Shown here: piece after piece, positions 7,210 through 15,359 of the stretch
Layout of the letters: each line of letters begins with the position of its first letter
Numbering within the stretch: position 1 is the first letter of the stretch
NCBI GenBank assembly: GCA_035935655.1
Contig: DASYWW010000060.1
Span: 54,315 to 118,314 of the forward strand
DNA: 64,000 nucleotides
Direction of reading: 5' to 3'
Source of the DNA: Candidatus Bathyarchaeia archaeon
Lineage (GTDB): Archaea > Thermoproteota > Bathyarchaeia > 40CM-2-53-6
The notes under the pieces: model-generated
The model's input: only the letters and a program-made list of their open reading frames with translations
Told to the model about the DNA's origin: nothing
Databases searched by the model: none
Made by a program: the position numbers and the translations under genes

Positions 7210-7614
7210 TCATTGTTCCCGTTCGATACGCTCTTTGTCCTCTTCCTCTTCGATCATCAATCTTCTCCCTTGTCGGAAAGACCAAGACCTTCTTCCTAGA
7301 TTGCCAAAGATCGCGGTCACGGTGACAGTGAGGCCAGTTGGGATGAGCAACATGCTCCAGGGGGAGAAAAAAACCAGTCCAGGAATTAGAATTGCCAGTC
7401 CGGCTGCAGTTCCACCTAGAACTTTCACAACGCCCTTCTTCCGCATTTGACGAGTCAGCTGCCTCTCCGCCACACGTCTTTTGAATTCATCCTCTAACTC
7501 AACCTGTTCCACGGATTCAGTCATTGGAGATACGGTCGACAGGTTTTCTCCGCAGACCCCGCAAGTAGACTCTTCGTCGGGGCCAATCGATCCGCAACCA
7601 GGACACTTCTTCAA
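7210..7614 (-). CDS. Zinc-ribbon membrane protein
   Basis: A 134-residue protein. The N-terminus is a zinc ribbon (CPGCGSIGP then CGVCGENL, residues 4-23). A charged linker follows, then two hydrophobic segments around residues 62-104 (GGTAAGLAILIPGLVFF and SMLLIPTGLTVTVTAIFG). The tail is highly acidic (EEEEDKERIEREQ). The zinc ribbon and tail are probably cytoplasmic around a membrane hairpin. Several other genes in this window pair a zinc ribbon with membrane segments (13083, 25068, 27599, 62722), but the membrane parts differ. Function unknown. Confidence 0.7.
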   Translation of the reverse strand: MKKCPGCGSIGPDEESTCGVCGENLSTVSPMTESVEQVELEDEFKRRVAERQLTRQMRKKGVVKVLGGTAAGLAILIPGLVFFSPWSMLLIPTGLTVTVTAIFGNLGRRSWSFRQGRRLMIEEEEDKERIEREQ

Positions 7615-7711
7615 TCAGAACTTCTCCTTGATAGAAAAAAGTCGAACGATGTTCCTAGGGAAGTCCCGCTCTGTTAGCTTATTCTTTGCGGTCACTAAGA
7701 CGGGCTCCAAG

Positions 7712-8179
7712 CTAGAGAAGCTGAATCGTATGATCAACCAGTTTCTCGAAGTCTCCTCTGAAGTAGAATTCTCCCTTGAAAGGTCTGCCTTCTACTGCGT
7801 GCTTGTACCAGTATCTGTCATCCTCCCACATCTGGTCAAATGGAGGGTGGTCGGTTGGAAACCACTGGAGGACGCCTTCCTTGCCTTCCTTTATTGTGCC
7901 GTGAAATTCGGTCGTGAGAAAAACGTGTGCTATCCAGTCAGGGTTTTCACGTCCGTCATGTTTGAAAAAGGCAAGGGTTCCAACGCGTCTTGGTCCTTGG
8001 ACGACCAGACCAGTTTCTTCGTGGACTTCTCTCACAGCGCATTGTTCGGCATCCTCGTTGGGGTGTAGTTTTCCACCTGGTGCGTTCCATTTTCCGGCTC
8101 CGAAGAGTCCGGGGTTCTTTTTCAGCAACAGGACCCTGTTATCATGAAGAATGAAGCATAGGGTTGCGTGGATAGTCAT
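7712..8179 (-). CDS. Nudix hydrolase, MutT/MTH1-like
   Basis: A 155-residue Nudix hydrolase, which cleaves nucleoside diphosphates linked to another group. The Nudix box is complete: GGKLHPNEDAEQCAVREVHEETGL (about residues 36-59). Its N-terminal strand ATLCFILHDNRVLLLKK, the WNAPGGK stretch, and the C-terminal WFPTDHPPFDQMWEDDRYW with GEFYF resemble MTH1-type 8-oxo-purine triphosphatases. That substrate is suggested by family likeness, not proven. It lies 9 bases downstream of nac and is likely co-transcribed with it. Confidence 0.88.
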   Translation of the reverse strand: MTIHATLCFILHDNRVLLLKKNPGLFGAGKWNAPGGKLHPNEDAEQCAVREVHEETGLVVQGPRRVGTLAFFKHDGRENPDWIAHVFLTTEFHGTIKEGKEGVLQWFPTDHPPFDQMWEDDRYWYKHAVEGRPFKGEFYFRGDFEKLVDHTIQLL

Positions 8180-8188
8180 CTAGTCAAA

Positions 8189-8545
8189 TCAATGGTTGCG
8201 TTTCTGTTTCAGCAGGATGATGGCCTGTGCAAGGTCCCCGCCTGATTGTCGAAGTGCGTTCGTCGCTTCTTCTGCGGACACTCCTGCTTGTGAGGCGACA
8301 AGCTTCACGTCATCGTCAGAGCCTCCGCCTATTCCCTCCTCCCTCATCGTTCCTCCTCCGACTTGGTAGACTGTCTGTCCCTGTACGGTCACAGTAGCGA
8401 CTTCGGGATTGTCAATAACGATTCTCCTGGTCGGGGTTTCCATGATCACTTTTGTGACGTCGTCTAGTTGTTGGACTTGCATGCCCATGCGTTGCATCAT
8501 CCGGTTTGCTTCGCGGGGGTTGATCTTTCCTCGACGCATCATCAC
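8189..8545 (-). CDS. nac: Nascent polypeptide-associated complex protein (archaeal NAC)
   Basis: A 118-residue archaeal NAC, a ribosome-bound homodimeric chaperone that contacts emerging chains. The basic N-terminus MMMRRGKINPREANRMMQRMGM is the ribosome-binding part. The NAC barrel follows (VIMETPTRRIVIDNPEVATVTVQGQTVYQVGG). The C-terminus is a UBA domain (DDVKLVASQAGVSAEEATNALRQ). Length and order match the archaeal family. It sits between the PUA-domain gene and the Nudix gene, a tight minus-strand operon. Confidence 0.95.
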   Translation of the reverse strand: MMMRRGKINPREANRMMQRMGMQVQQLDDVTKVIMETPTRRIVIDNPEVATVTVQGQTVYQVGGGTMREEGIGGGSDDDVKLVASQAGVSAEEATNALRQSGGDLAQAIILLKQKRNH

Positions 8546-8582
8546 GAAATCGCTGTCTCCACGCGTTCAGGGATTGTTAAGC

Positions 8583-9074
8583 CTATTCAGAATCCGCAAC
8601 GCCATGGCGAACCTTCACTGCTAACCCGATTTTGAAGCTCTGCATCTCTATCGCGTTGAAGAAGGATCTTCCGACAGCAAGCAAGCGGTCCTTCTTGTCC
8701 ACCACCAGAACCTCCTCTTGAGGCCGCAGCTCGGGATCCACGCCTGTCACGTGTTTGGCGAACACGTTTCCACCCTTTCTGATGAATGACTCGACTCCTG
8801 GTGTGACCGTGACTCGGAGTTTCGGCGTCTTGAACACACGCTTCAACGCGAGTCCTCCATTCACCGTGAGCGCTAGAAGCCCGTCTTTGGGGCGATACGT
8901 GGCCAGTAATTTCCCATCATTGTACACGTGGCGTATTCTATGTGTATTCGGGGATCGTACGATTAGTATTGACGGGGGAAAGGCTTTCTCGGCTCCTCGC
9001 CCAAACTGGTATGCTGCGACAGCCCTGATCCTTCTTAGTTCGTGGAGCTGGGGTTTGACAGGCTGAAGCGGCAT
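8583..9074 (-). CDS. PUA-domain RNA-binding protein
   Basis: A 163-residue protein with a C-terminal PUA domain (about residues 85-155: RVTVTPGVESFIRKGGNVFAKHV, LRPQEEVLVVDKKDRLLAVGR). The N-terminal half (RRIRAVAAYQFGRGAEKAF, then TYRPKDGLLALT) resembles the pre-PUA region of archaeal tRNA-guanine transglycosylases, without their catalytic domain. It should bind structured RNA, probably tRNA or rRNA. It is upstream of nac in the same operon and divergent from mbf1, so a role in translation or RNA modification is likely. Exact target unknown. Confidence 0.85.
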   Translation of the reverse strand: MPLQPVKPQLHELRRIRAVAAYQFGRGAEKAFPPSILIVRSPNTHRIRHVYNDGKLLATYRPKDGLLALTVNGGLALKRVFKTPKLRVTVTPGVESFIRKGGNVFAKHVTGVDPELRPQEEVLVVDKKDRLLAVGRSFFNAIEMQSFKIGLAVKVRHGVADSE

Positions 9075-9150
9075 TGCTGTTCCGATAGCTAATTAAGCTG
9101 GGTCGGAGCCTATTTCTATTGTTTCTCGCCGCGAGGTCTTGTAGCAACCA

Positions 9151-9663
9151 TTGTACTGTGAGGTTTGCGGGAACGAGATTGTCGGTAGACCCGCCCGGTC
9201 CCTTGTCGAAGGCGCGACCCTGATTGTTTGCCAGCAATGTTCGAGCTTGGGGAAGGAGCTTCCAGGCTTTCCCGAGAGAAAGCGCGGAACAGCCCGTCTC
9301 GGCCCGGTGCCATCCCACACTAGAACTCCACTCGAGAGTCTTCCGAAAGCAATTGAGGAGTCGGATCTAGTGGAGGATTATCCTGAGATCGTGAAGGAAG
9401 GTCGTGAGAAGCTGGGCTTGTCGCAGACGGATCTCGCGTTCAAGGCGAAGGAGAAGCTGACGGTTATCCAGAAGATCGAGTTGGGCAAGATCGTGCCTAC
9501 GATGCGGTTGACCAAGGAATTGGAACATATTCTAAGGGTCAAACTGCTTGCTCCGCGAGGTGAGCTCGAGGTTTCCACAGTACCAGTCAAACAAGCCGGC
9601 CCTAGAGAGCTAACCCTCGGCGATATCGCGCTCGTAAGGCATCGAGAGCCCGAAAGCAAGTAA
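9151..9663 (+). CDS. mbf1: Multiprotein bridging factor 1 homologue (zinc ribbon + HTH)
   Basis: A 170-residue archaeal MBF1. The N-terminal zinc ribbon (MYCEVCGNEI ... CQQCSSLG) is followed by a linker, a Cro-type helix-turn-helix (GREKLGLSQTDLAFKAKEKLTVIQKIELGKI, about residues 88-118), and a 50-residue tail. MBF1 binds DNA or the ribosome and acts as a cofactor in transcription or translation. It starts at TTG with almost no leader. It is divergent from the PUA-nac operon with 76 bases between the starts. Family assignment is firm; the role in this lineage is not fixed. Confidence 0.92.
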   Translation: MYCEVCGNEIVGRPARSLVEGATLIVCQQCSSLGKELPGFPERKRGTARLGPVPSHTRTPLESLPKAIEESDLVEDYPEIVKEGREKLGLSQTDLAFKAKEKLTVIQKIELGKIVPTMRLTKELEHILRVKLLAPRGELEVSTVPVKQAGPRELTLGDIALVRHREPESK

Positions 9664-10207
9664 CAGTGCAGGGGCCCAACCTGACCCATAAACCAGCATT
9701 CCCCCATCTAGCCATCGCAAACCGTCTCTCATTGTAACTATTTTTTCGCCCAACCTTTCTTTCGGCCTAACTATTCTTTTTCCGTTAACTATTCTGTGAA
9801 CCCCGGGGTGGTCCTTTTTTTCCATGCCGCGCTCTTCGTGAACCCTGAGAATTTCACGTTCAGCCGCCCTTGCTGGTCCTGTCGCTCTTCGTGGCCCGAA
9901 CTCCCGGCAGAGAAATCGCCCATTTCTAGCCCTGATCCCGATTCTGGGCCATTCCCTAGATTTCGCGGTCTAATCGTTCGGGAATCGCCGGGATAACTCA
10001 GGCAAACACTTCTCCATCAAAGCCTAGATCACGCTCCGAATCGGCCGACTCGCCTATAATCAATGCCAGATGGGAAATTTTTCAGGAGAAAAGGGGGGTA
10101 TTAGCGATAGGGTCTCGAGACGCAGGAGCGGTTTCCCGGAAGACCGCGAACGTGGCGTTCAATTCTCTTCGTAAAGCATTATTTACTTTGAGACTGTCGC
10201 GCTAAGC
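9664..10207. other. Non-coding stretch with short repeats and predicted RNA structure
   Basis: No open frame here looks like a protein. The left part holds three copies of TAACTATT (near 9736, 9768, 9787) in a pyrimidine-rich tract, which might end mbf1 transcription. The middle contains TCCCGGC (9902-9908) exactly complementary to GCCGGGA (9987-9993). Between them are AGAAAT/ATTTCT and CCC/GGG hairpins. This spacing recalls a tRNA, but there is no T-loop or anticodon arm. A structured small RNA is possible. The right part holds the promoter of the next gene. Confidence 0.4.
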
Positions 10208-10840
10208 ATGGCTTCTCTGAGCCGAGCAAAGACGCTGGGTGGAGTAGGCTCCATACTCGTTCTTCTAGGCGCTATTCCCAATGTAGGATTCGTCCTCGCA
10301 ATTATAGGCTTCATCCTAATTCTCGTAGCTGTCAAGAATGTCTCCGAGTCCGTCAACGAGCCTGGTATCTTCAGCAACATGATAATCGCTGTTCTCCTGG
10401 CAATAGTCGGACTCGTAGTGTTCGGCGTCATAGTGATCGCGGCGTTTTTGTCGTTCTTCAACTTCGGTCGGGTTGGAACCTTCACTCCGGGAACCGTACC
10501 GCCCGGTTTCCTGGGAGCCATAGGACTCCTCATCGTCGGACTAGTGGTCGTCTGGGTCTTCTATCTGGTCTCGGCAATATTCATCCGTAAAAGCTACGAC
10601 AGGATAGGTTTGAGATTGAACGTGAACATGTTTCAGACAACAGGCCTCTTATACCTGATAGGTGCCGCCCTCACCATCGTCCTAGTCGGAATCCTGATCA
10701 TCCTCATCGCAGAGATACTCCAGATCGTAGCCTTCTTCTCAATACCTGACCAGCTCCCACCATCAATGCCACCCCAGCAATCTTGGGGACCACCAACACC
10801 GCCAGCACCAATGCCTCCATCTCAACCCCCGACACAATAG
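10208..10840 (+). CDS. DUF996-like integral membrane protein
   Basis: A 210-residue membrane protein with five or so hydrophobic segments, among them GGVGSILVLLGAIPNVGFVLAIIG, IIAVLLAIVGLVVFGVIVIAAF, LLIVGLVVVWVFYLVSAIF and LIGAALTIVLVGILIILI. The tail is rich in Pro/Gln (PPSMPPQQSWGPPTPPAP). The start MASLSRAKTLGGVGSIL and the G-x-I-P-x-V/L-G pattern fit archaeal DUF996 proteins, whose function is unknown. The gene at 25068 has a similar opening membrane segment behind a zinc ribbon. It is 120 bases upstream of the HerA-like ATPase on the same strand. Confidence 0.75.
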   Translation: MASLSRAKTLGGVGSILVLLGAIPNVGFVLAIIGFILILVAVKNVSESVNEPGIFSNMIIAVLLAIVGLVVFGVIVIAAFLSFFNFGRVGTFTPGTVPPGFLGAIGLLIVGLVVVWVFYLVSAIFIRKSYDRIGLRLNVNMFQTTGLLYLIGAALTIVLVGILIILIAEILQIVAFFSIPDQLPPSMPPQQSWGPPTPPAPMPPSQPPTQ

Positions 10841-10961
10841 GGCCCCCTCCAAGACCGTCGTCGTTACACAGCAAACATCTAGCTCCGCCCTTCGGGCTTA
10901 TGAGGAAGGGCCAAGCGCATCACGTGGCCCCACGGCGAAACCTACCGGACCAGTAAGAGAA

Positions 10962-13046
10962 ATGACGAAGTTTCTGATAGGACAAACTGGCGACGGAAAA
11001 CCGTTCACCATCGACCCTACCGGCCTCACTAAACACACAATCGTATTCGGAGCAACCGGATCCGGAAAGACAGTTCTCTGCAAGTCAATAATGGAAGAGG
11101 CCTCCAGTCGTGGAACGCCAGTAATCGCGATAGACCCGAAGGGGGACATAGGATGCTTAGCCATACGCTCCGAGAACTTCAGTTTCAGACCCTTTTCTGA
11201 CAACGAGGCCAAGCTTCTCGGCAAAACCCCAGAAGACTACTCGAAGGAACTTGCCAGCCAATACCTTGACAGCTACACTGCTTTAGCTCGCGACGATGAT
11301 GAGCTGAGCCGTTTCGTCGAAAAGACCGATGTACGGATCTTCACTCCTCGGTCAAGCACAGGCCTCCCAGTCTCCATGTCGCCAAGGCTGACTCCGCCCA
11401 AAGACTTCGCAAAGACGATGGGAGAAGACCCTAGCCTCGCACTCGATATGCTCGAGCTGAAGGCCTCCAACCTGCTCCGGCTGGCAGGCTATTCGGAAGA
11501 TGGAAAGGTACAACGGTCTCTAATCTCCACAATCCTAGAGGATGAGTGGAGGGCCGGACACGAGCTTACCATAGAAAAACTGATCGAGCTGGTTTCAAAC
11601 CCACCCTTCGAGAAGCTCGGCATGCTGTCGCTCGACGACGCTATCAGCAAGCGTGAGAGAAGCGAGCTATCCAGACGACTCAACGTCCTGGTCACGGACG
11701 CCGCTGCCAGAGCTTGGTTCCTCGGAGAGCCTCCGGACTTCGACCGCTGGTTCCACAAGTCCCAGGGACGAACCCCGATAAATATCGTCGACCTCCGAAC
11801 CATTCCAAGCGAGGAAGGAAAACAGGTCTTCGTAGAATACCTCCTCCAAGAGCTGTTCTATTGGATCAGCAGACAAGAGGGAACCCAGACACTGCAGTAT
11901 CTTCTCTACTTTGACGAGATACATGGCTACTGCCCACCCGTCCGGGAACCTCCCTCAAAGAAGATTCTGATGCACCTCATCCACGTCTCGCGAGCCTACG
12001 GCCTTGGAATCGTGATGGCGACCCAGAACCCTGTAGATGTGGATTACAAGGTAATCTCGAACGCAAACTTCCGGTTTATCGGCAATCTATCGACTCGCCA
12101 GGACATTGAGAGGGTTCGCACGGGTCTATCGCTTGGCGCTGACGCTTTCCAGGTAATATCAGGCTTGAAGACTCGCCAGCTCTACTACCAGATCTTCGAT
12201 CAGGGAGAATCTGGAATTCTCAGTCCCAGATGGCTCATCAGCTACCATCGTGGACCGCTGGAACCATTAGAGATAAAGAGATTGAAAGAGGGAGCCGCTC
12301 CTGAGAAGATGACGGTTAAGGTAGCCCCGCTGGCAGTGCCGGAAGAAGTTTTCCTGCGGGACACCGACAGGAAACGGGCCAAGAAGGGCATCATAGGGGG
12401 AACAGAGGAAAAAGTCGTATTCGCTAAGACAATCTTTTTGCCATATCTGGACTTTACTTACCGGTTTCCGGCCGAACGAGGCCTACTGTCAAAGCAGACT
12501 GTGATGAGTGAAGGCCGGTCAACGGTCCTCGCCTTACGAGAGGCAAACTTCGGCTTCGATCCCAGACTAGTAGAACTAGCTCCGATGCTTATTGACATGG
12601 AAGAGAACTCTGCATCCGTGATTAACGGCGTTGACTCTACTGTTTTGGTAAGCGAGCGACTGGCCGAGCTCAAGAATCTTCTCAGAGATTATGAAGCGCA
12701 GTCAGAAGAGAGGTCGAAACAGTACGAGGCTCTTCCCAAGGAGAGTGCGGCAAAAGAGAATCTGAAAGAGAATATCGAGTTTCTTCGAAAGACAAAGTTG
12801 TTGCGATGGAAGATGTTTGCCGACGGGCTGCAGCTTCCCGCAAAGCTCGATCTCGACAAGCTAGAGCTCCTGGACGGGACACTGTTCTACATGCCTTATT
12901 TTATCGCAAAGCTGTCACGTGGAGGGGAAGCACGGTATATTGTCTGGAACCGCGAAGGAAGAGAAGACGATACAATTGCGGACGAAATGACGAAGAACAA
13001 GAAGTTCCGAGCACTCATCGAGACACACATGCTTCCCTTACAGTGA
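10962..13046 (+). CDS. HerA/FtsK-superfamily ATPase (DUF853/DUF87-like)
   Basis: A 694-residue P-loop ATPase. Walker A is GATGSGKT (residues 30-37), followed by VIAIDPKGDIGCLA, the hallmark DPKGD of HerA-like pumps. Walker B is LLYFDEIHGY (about 316). A downstream block GLGIVMATQNPVDVDYKVISNANFR is typical of this family. The C-terminal third has a charged helical region (about 565-610) not found in minimal HerA. Hexameric HerA proteins translocate DNA in end resection with NurA, but no NurA or Mre11/Rad50 gene is nearby. The partner and precise role are therefore unknown. Confidence 0.88.
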   Translation: MTKFLIGQTGDGKPFTIDPTGLTKHTIVFGATGSGKTVLCKSIMEEASSRGTPVIAIDPKGDIGCLAIRSENFSFRPFSDNEAKLLGKTPEDYSKELASQYLDSYTALARDDDELSRFVEKTDVRIFTPRSSTGLPVSMSPRLTPPKDFAKTMGEDPSLALDMLELKASNLLRLAGYSEDGKVQRSLISTILEDEWRAGHELTIEKLIELVSNPPFEKLGMLSLDDAISKRERSELSRRLNVLVTDAAARAWFLGEPPDFDRWFHKSQGRTPINIVDLRTIPSEEGKQVFVEYLLQELFYWISRQEGTQTLQYLLYFDEIHGYCPPVREPPSKKILMHLIHVSRAYGLGIVMATQNPVDVDYKVISNANFRFIGNLSTRQDIERVRTGLSLGADAFQVISGLKTRQLYYQIFDQGESGILSPRWLISYHRGPLEPLEIKRLKEGAAPEKMTVKVAPLAVPEEVFLRDTDRKRAKKGIIGGTEEKVVFAKTIFLPYLDFTYRFPAERGLLSKQTVMSEGRSTVLALREANFGFDPRLVELAPMLIDMEENSASVINGVDSTVLVSERLAELKNLLRDYEAQSEERSKQYEALPKESAAKENLKENIEFLRKTKLLRWKMFADGLQLPAKLDLDKLELLDGTLFYMPYFIAKLSRGGEARYIVWNREGREDDTIADEMTKNKKFRALIETHMLPLQ

Positions 13047-13082
13047 TATAGAAGTTCGGACACTTTTTCAGTGACGCTATCA

Positions 13083-13682
13083 ATGGCCTTCTGTTGGAGA
13101 TGCGGAGCTCAGCTTTACGAGAGTTCTTCATTCTGTCATAATTGTGGAGCACCAGCCAAGCCCTCCCCAACAACGGCTTCGGGTGGTCAAATAGGCTTTG
13201 AACGGCTGAAGGATGATAGAGCATTCCAAGACCACTGGGTGAAACGCGTTATCGCCTATGCAATCGATGTAGCCATCGTGTCGGTTGCCGTATATTTTCT
13301 CGTACTCGTTGTGGCCCTTCCTGCTATTCCCGCGGTTTTCTTTGGCCAAACATTCCCTTTTGCATGGTTCTGGGGGTTCTGGCTGGGCGGAATCTCACCG
13401 TTGATCGTTCTAGCCTACTTTGTCTTCGCTGAGGCTTTGTTCGAGAGGACAGTTGGCAAGGAGCTGATGGGTTTGAGAGTTGCAAGGCTGGACGGCAAAC
13501 GTGTCGATCTCTGGTCTTCGCTTGTCAGAAACATCTCAAAGATCGCCTTCATTCTTCTGGTAATTGACGTGGTAGCTGGTCTCGGGACCCCCGGAAACGG
13601 CCGGCAAAAGTATAGCGACCGTTACATTGGAACAACGGTCGAAACCATGAACACGAGTAGGATCATTCCTGACCGGCTATAG
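13083..13682 (+). CDS. Zinc-ribbon RDD-family membrane protein
   Basis: From the ATG giving MAFCWRCGAQLY, a 199-residue protein; a GTG 12 bases upstream is less likely. The N-terminal zinc ribbon is CWRCG ... CHNCG. After a Ser/Thr/Pro linker comes an RDD membrane domain: VIAYAIDVAIVSVAVYFLV, a second segment around ISPLIVLAYFVF, GKELMGLRVARLDGKR, and ISKIAFILLVIDVVAG. The family name derives from an Arg-Asp-Asp pattern, here reduced to AYAID. Bacterial RDD members act in ion transport or stress, but an archaeal function is not known. It starts 36 bases after the HerA-like gene and may be co-transcribed. Confidence 0.8.
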   Translation: MAFCWRCGAQLYESSSFCHNCGAPAKPSPTTASGGQIGFERLKDDRAFQDHWVKRVIAYAIDVAIVSVAVYFLVLVVALPAIPAVFFGQTFPFAWFWGFWLGGISPLIVLAYFVFAEALFERTVGKELMGLRVARLDGKRVDLWSSLVRNISKIAFILLVIDVVAGLGTPGNGRQKYSDRYIGTTVETMNTSRIIPDRL

Positions 13683-13831
13683 AAAGCCAGATAGTTCTGT
13701 TCTTCCCACATTTCTCGCGCTAGGGCTGACTTAAGTTTGAAGCAACTAGACTGTTTCGGCTCACATCAGCAACAATGAAATGAGCTTAATATCCTAACAA
13801 GGATTTTCACGTCTCGAGGTTTTTCGATTTG

Positions 13832-13954
13832 GTGGCTAGAAGGGGAAAACGGGCTAAGAAGACTTCCCGCAAGAGTTCCGGACCCGCTGATACACTTCAT
13901 GAGCCCTTGGAAACCTCGCTGCTCGGCAACCCAATCGATGAGAATGTGATATGA
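13832..13954 (+). CDS. Small basic protein, 40 residues
   Basis: A GTG-started frame giving MARRGKRAKKTSRKSS, then an acidic-neutral half GPADTLHEPLETSLLGNPIDENVI. The strongly biased basic N-terminus and a TATA-like stretch (TTAATAT, about 45 bases upstream) suggest a real, short-leader gene. It could bind nucleic acid or ribosomes. It ends 6 bases before the 3' end of the DUF2110 gene on the other strand. Family not recognised; moderate to low confidence. Confidence 0.4.
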   Translation: MARRGKRAKKTSRKSSGPADTLHEPLETSLLGNPIDENVI

Positions 13955-13960
13955 TGATCT

Positions 13961-14719
13961 CTACAGTTTGATATGGGTCCGGTAAGACTTCAAGCTTACA
14001 CCTCTAAGACGATTGCCAATCTTCGCAATAACTCCCGGCGCTTCGGTCCCAATCTTGCATAGAACAGATTGAACAAAGACAGAAAGGCTCTCCACCGCCA
14101 CAATGTCACTCTCCAGCCCCGAAGCCCTCACAGCATTCTCCACGAAGTCCACGTCAGCGCCTACCACTATTACCCTGTCAAAGGGATATTTTCTCCACGA
14201 AACAAGACTGTCCCTCGCTTGATCGTTTAGTTCAACGGAGATGTTCTCGCCTTCAAGCTCAGTCACGATCATTTGCAGTGGTACAAAGTCGACCAATGCA
14301 TTCGCATCGAGGATTTCTCTGGCCGACTTTGGTTCTCCATCGGCCAACTGCGCCCGCATTCTGTGGAGGGGATAAAGTGCATCCTTAGGTCTAGGGTCTT
14401 GGACTCCTATGTCAAAGTAGACCCCATATCCAATTCGCCCGGCACCAGCAACAAAGCCTCTTACGGCATCCCACTTTTCTAGACTCGAATGGGAGACCGG
14501 AGCCTCACCGTATTCTTGTTTGAGGAGGTTGAGAAACGCGTCTGCATCCTCGCCTCTAGCCCTAACCTGGAGCCATTGTCCTTGGTTGCCGAAGTCTGAT
14601 TCCATTTTGAGGCCGCTTGCTTTCTCGGAGAGAACCTTAGCGAGGAATTGTGAGCCTTGTTTGAGTACTTGCGGTGGGATTTTCTCGGCGAGGGTGGCGA
14701 TCTGCCATTCCTCTACCAA
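13961..14719 (-). CDS. DUF2110 family protein, TFE-linked
   Basis: A 252-residue protein matching archaeal DUF2110, a family commonly found beside the TFE gene. It has a duplicated small alpha/beta pattern at the N-terminus (WLQVRARGEDADAFLNLLKQEYG), a middle with GFVAGAGRIGYGVYFDIGV, and a C-terminal part with VIVVGADVDFVENAVRASG. No catalytic motif is evident. It lies 31 bases downstream of tfe on the same strand, so the two are an operon. The conserved linkage suggests a role in transcription initiation or translation, but the biochemical function is not established. Confidence 0.8.
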   Translation of the reverse strand: MVEEWQIATLAEKIPPQVLKQGSQFLAKVLSEKASGLKMESDFGNQGQWLQVRARGEDADAFLNLLKQEYGEAPVSHSSLEKWDAVRGFVAGAGRIGYGVYFDIGVQDPRPKDALYPLHRMRAQLADGEPKSAREILDANALVDFVPLQMIVTELEGENISVELNDQARDSLVSWRKYPFDRVIVVGADVDFVENAVRASGLESDIVAVESLSVFVQSVLCKIGTEAPGVIAKIGNRLRGVSLKSYRTHIKL

Positions 14720-14750
14720 TTGTGGTTATCCCTCAGAAAATGTGGTCTTG

Positions 14751-15278
14751 TCAGGGTGCGAATGCTGATGGCCGTTCTTGGAGTTCTGATTCTATCTTTT
14801 TCGAAAGATCCTCTAGCACCTGAACTGTTCTGCTATTGTCCTCGCTGATTAGTTGGCCGTTGCAGCTACTGCACCGGAACGCGGATTCCATGGCTTCTTC
14901 GAAAGTCACTCTGACGGTGAGACAGCCCTTGCACATGAAGAAGCTGTGTCCCTTCTCGTACTCGAGGCGTGATCGCATCTTCTCCAATGCCTTCTTCTTC
15001 CTACTTCTGACGAAGGCATCCAATTGATCAGGTTGCAGTTTCCAGTGGTAGATGAACCAGCCAGTCTTCTCATCACGGCTCCGGACAACGGTGACTAGGG
15101 CATGGTTGTAGAGCTTGTAGAGAACTCTCCGAGCAGCGTTCAGCTTCACGTTTGCATTGGTCGCGATAATATCGTCAGTGGTCGTCCCGGCATCGGATAA
15201 TGCTTGAACAACGCTGAGAGCCTCCTGTCCGCCGAAAAAGCTCGCCAGACGTGCAAGATCATCATGATTAGACCCCAT
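14751..15278 (-). CDS. tfe: Transcription factor E (TFE alpha)
   Basis: A 175-residue archaeal TFE, homologue of TFIIE-alpha, which helps RNA polymerase open promoter DNA. It has an N-terminal winged helix (TTTDDIIATNANVKLNAARRVLYKLYNHALV) and a C-terminal zinc ribbon (CKGC ... CSSC). I start at the ATG giving MGSNHDDLARL. A longer in-frame start 114 bases upstream would run into the divergent trm56 promoter and adds a poorly conserved leader. A TATA-like box (AATATAGGG on minus) lies about 27-35 bases before this ATG, suggesting a leaderless transcript. Confidence 0.92.
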   Translation of the reverse strand: MGSNHDDLARLASFFGGQEALSVVQALSDAGTTTDDIIATNANVKLNAARRVLYKLYNHALVTVVRSRDEKTGWFIYHWKLQPDQLDAFVRSRKKKALEKMRSRLEYEKGHSFFMCKGCLTVRVTFEEAMESAFRCSSCNGQLISEDNSRTVQVLEDLSKKIESELQERPSAFAP

Positions 15279-15303
15279 ACTCTCAGATATACCTCGGTAC
15301 ACC

Positions 15304-15330
15304 CTATATTGTGCGCTTCTCCAATTTAAT
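15304..15330. promoter_or_regulatory. Divergent tfe / trm56 promoter region
   Basis: Two back-to-back TATA-like boxes: AATATAG read on the minus strand (15305-15311) for tfe, and TTTAAT on the plus strand (15325-15330) for trm56. Each lies about 30 bases from its ATG, so both messages would be leaderless or nearly so. No further operator is evident. Confidence 0.45.
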
Positions 15331-15359
15331 GTATTAGGCTCGCAGGCCTCGTTCTGATC

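Noticed and set aside
7481..8068. 195-residue plus-strand frame
   Set aside because: It is antisense to the Nudix and zinc-ribbon genes, which have clear motifs.
9735..9795. TAACTATT repeats as CRISPR
   Set aside because: Eight-base repeats with irregular spacers are too short; no cas genes are present.
9902..9993. Seven-base acceptor-like stem of tRNA-like spacing
   Set aside because: No T-arm with TTCRA, no D-arm or anticodon arm in either direction, so not called a tRNA.
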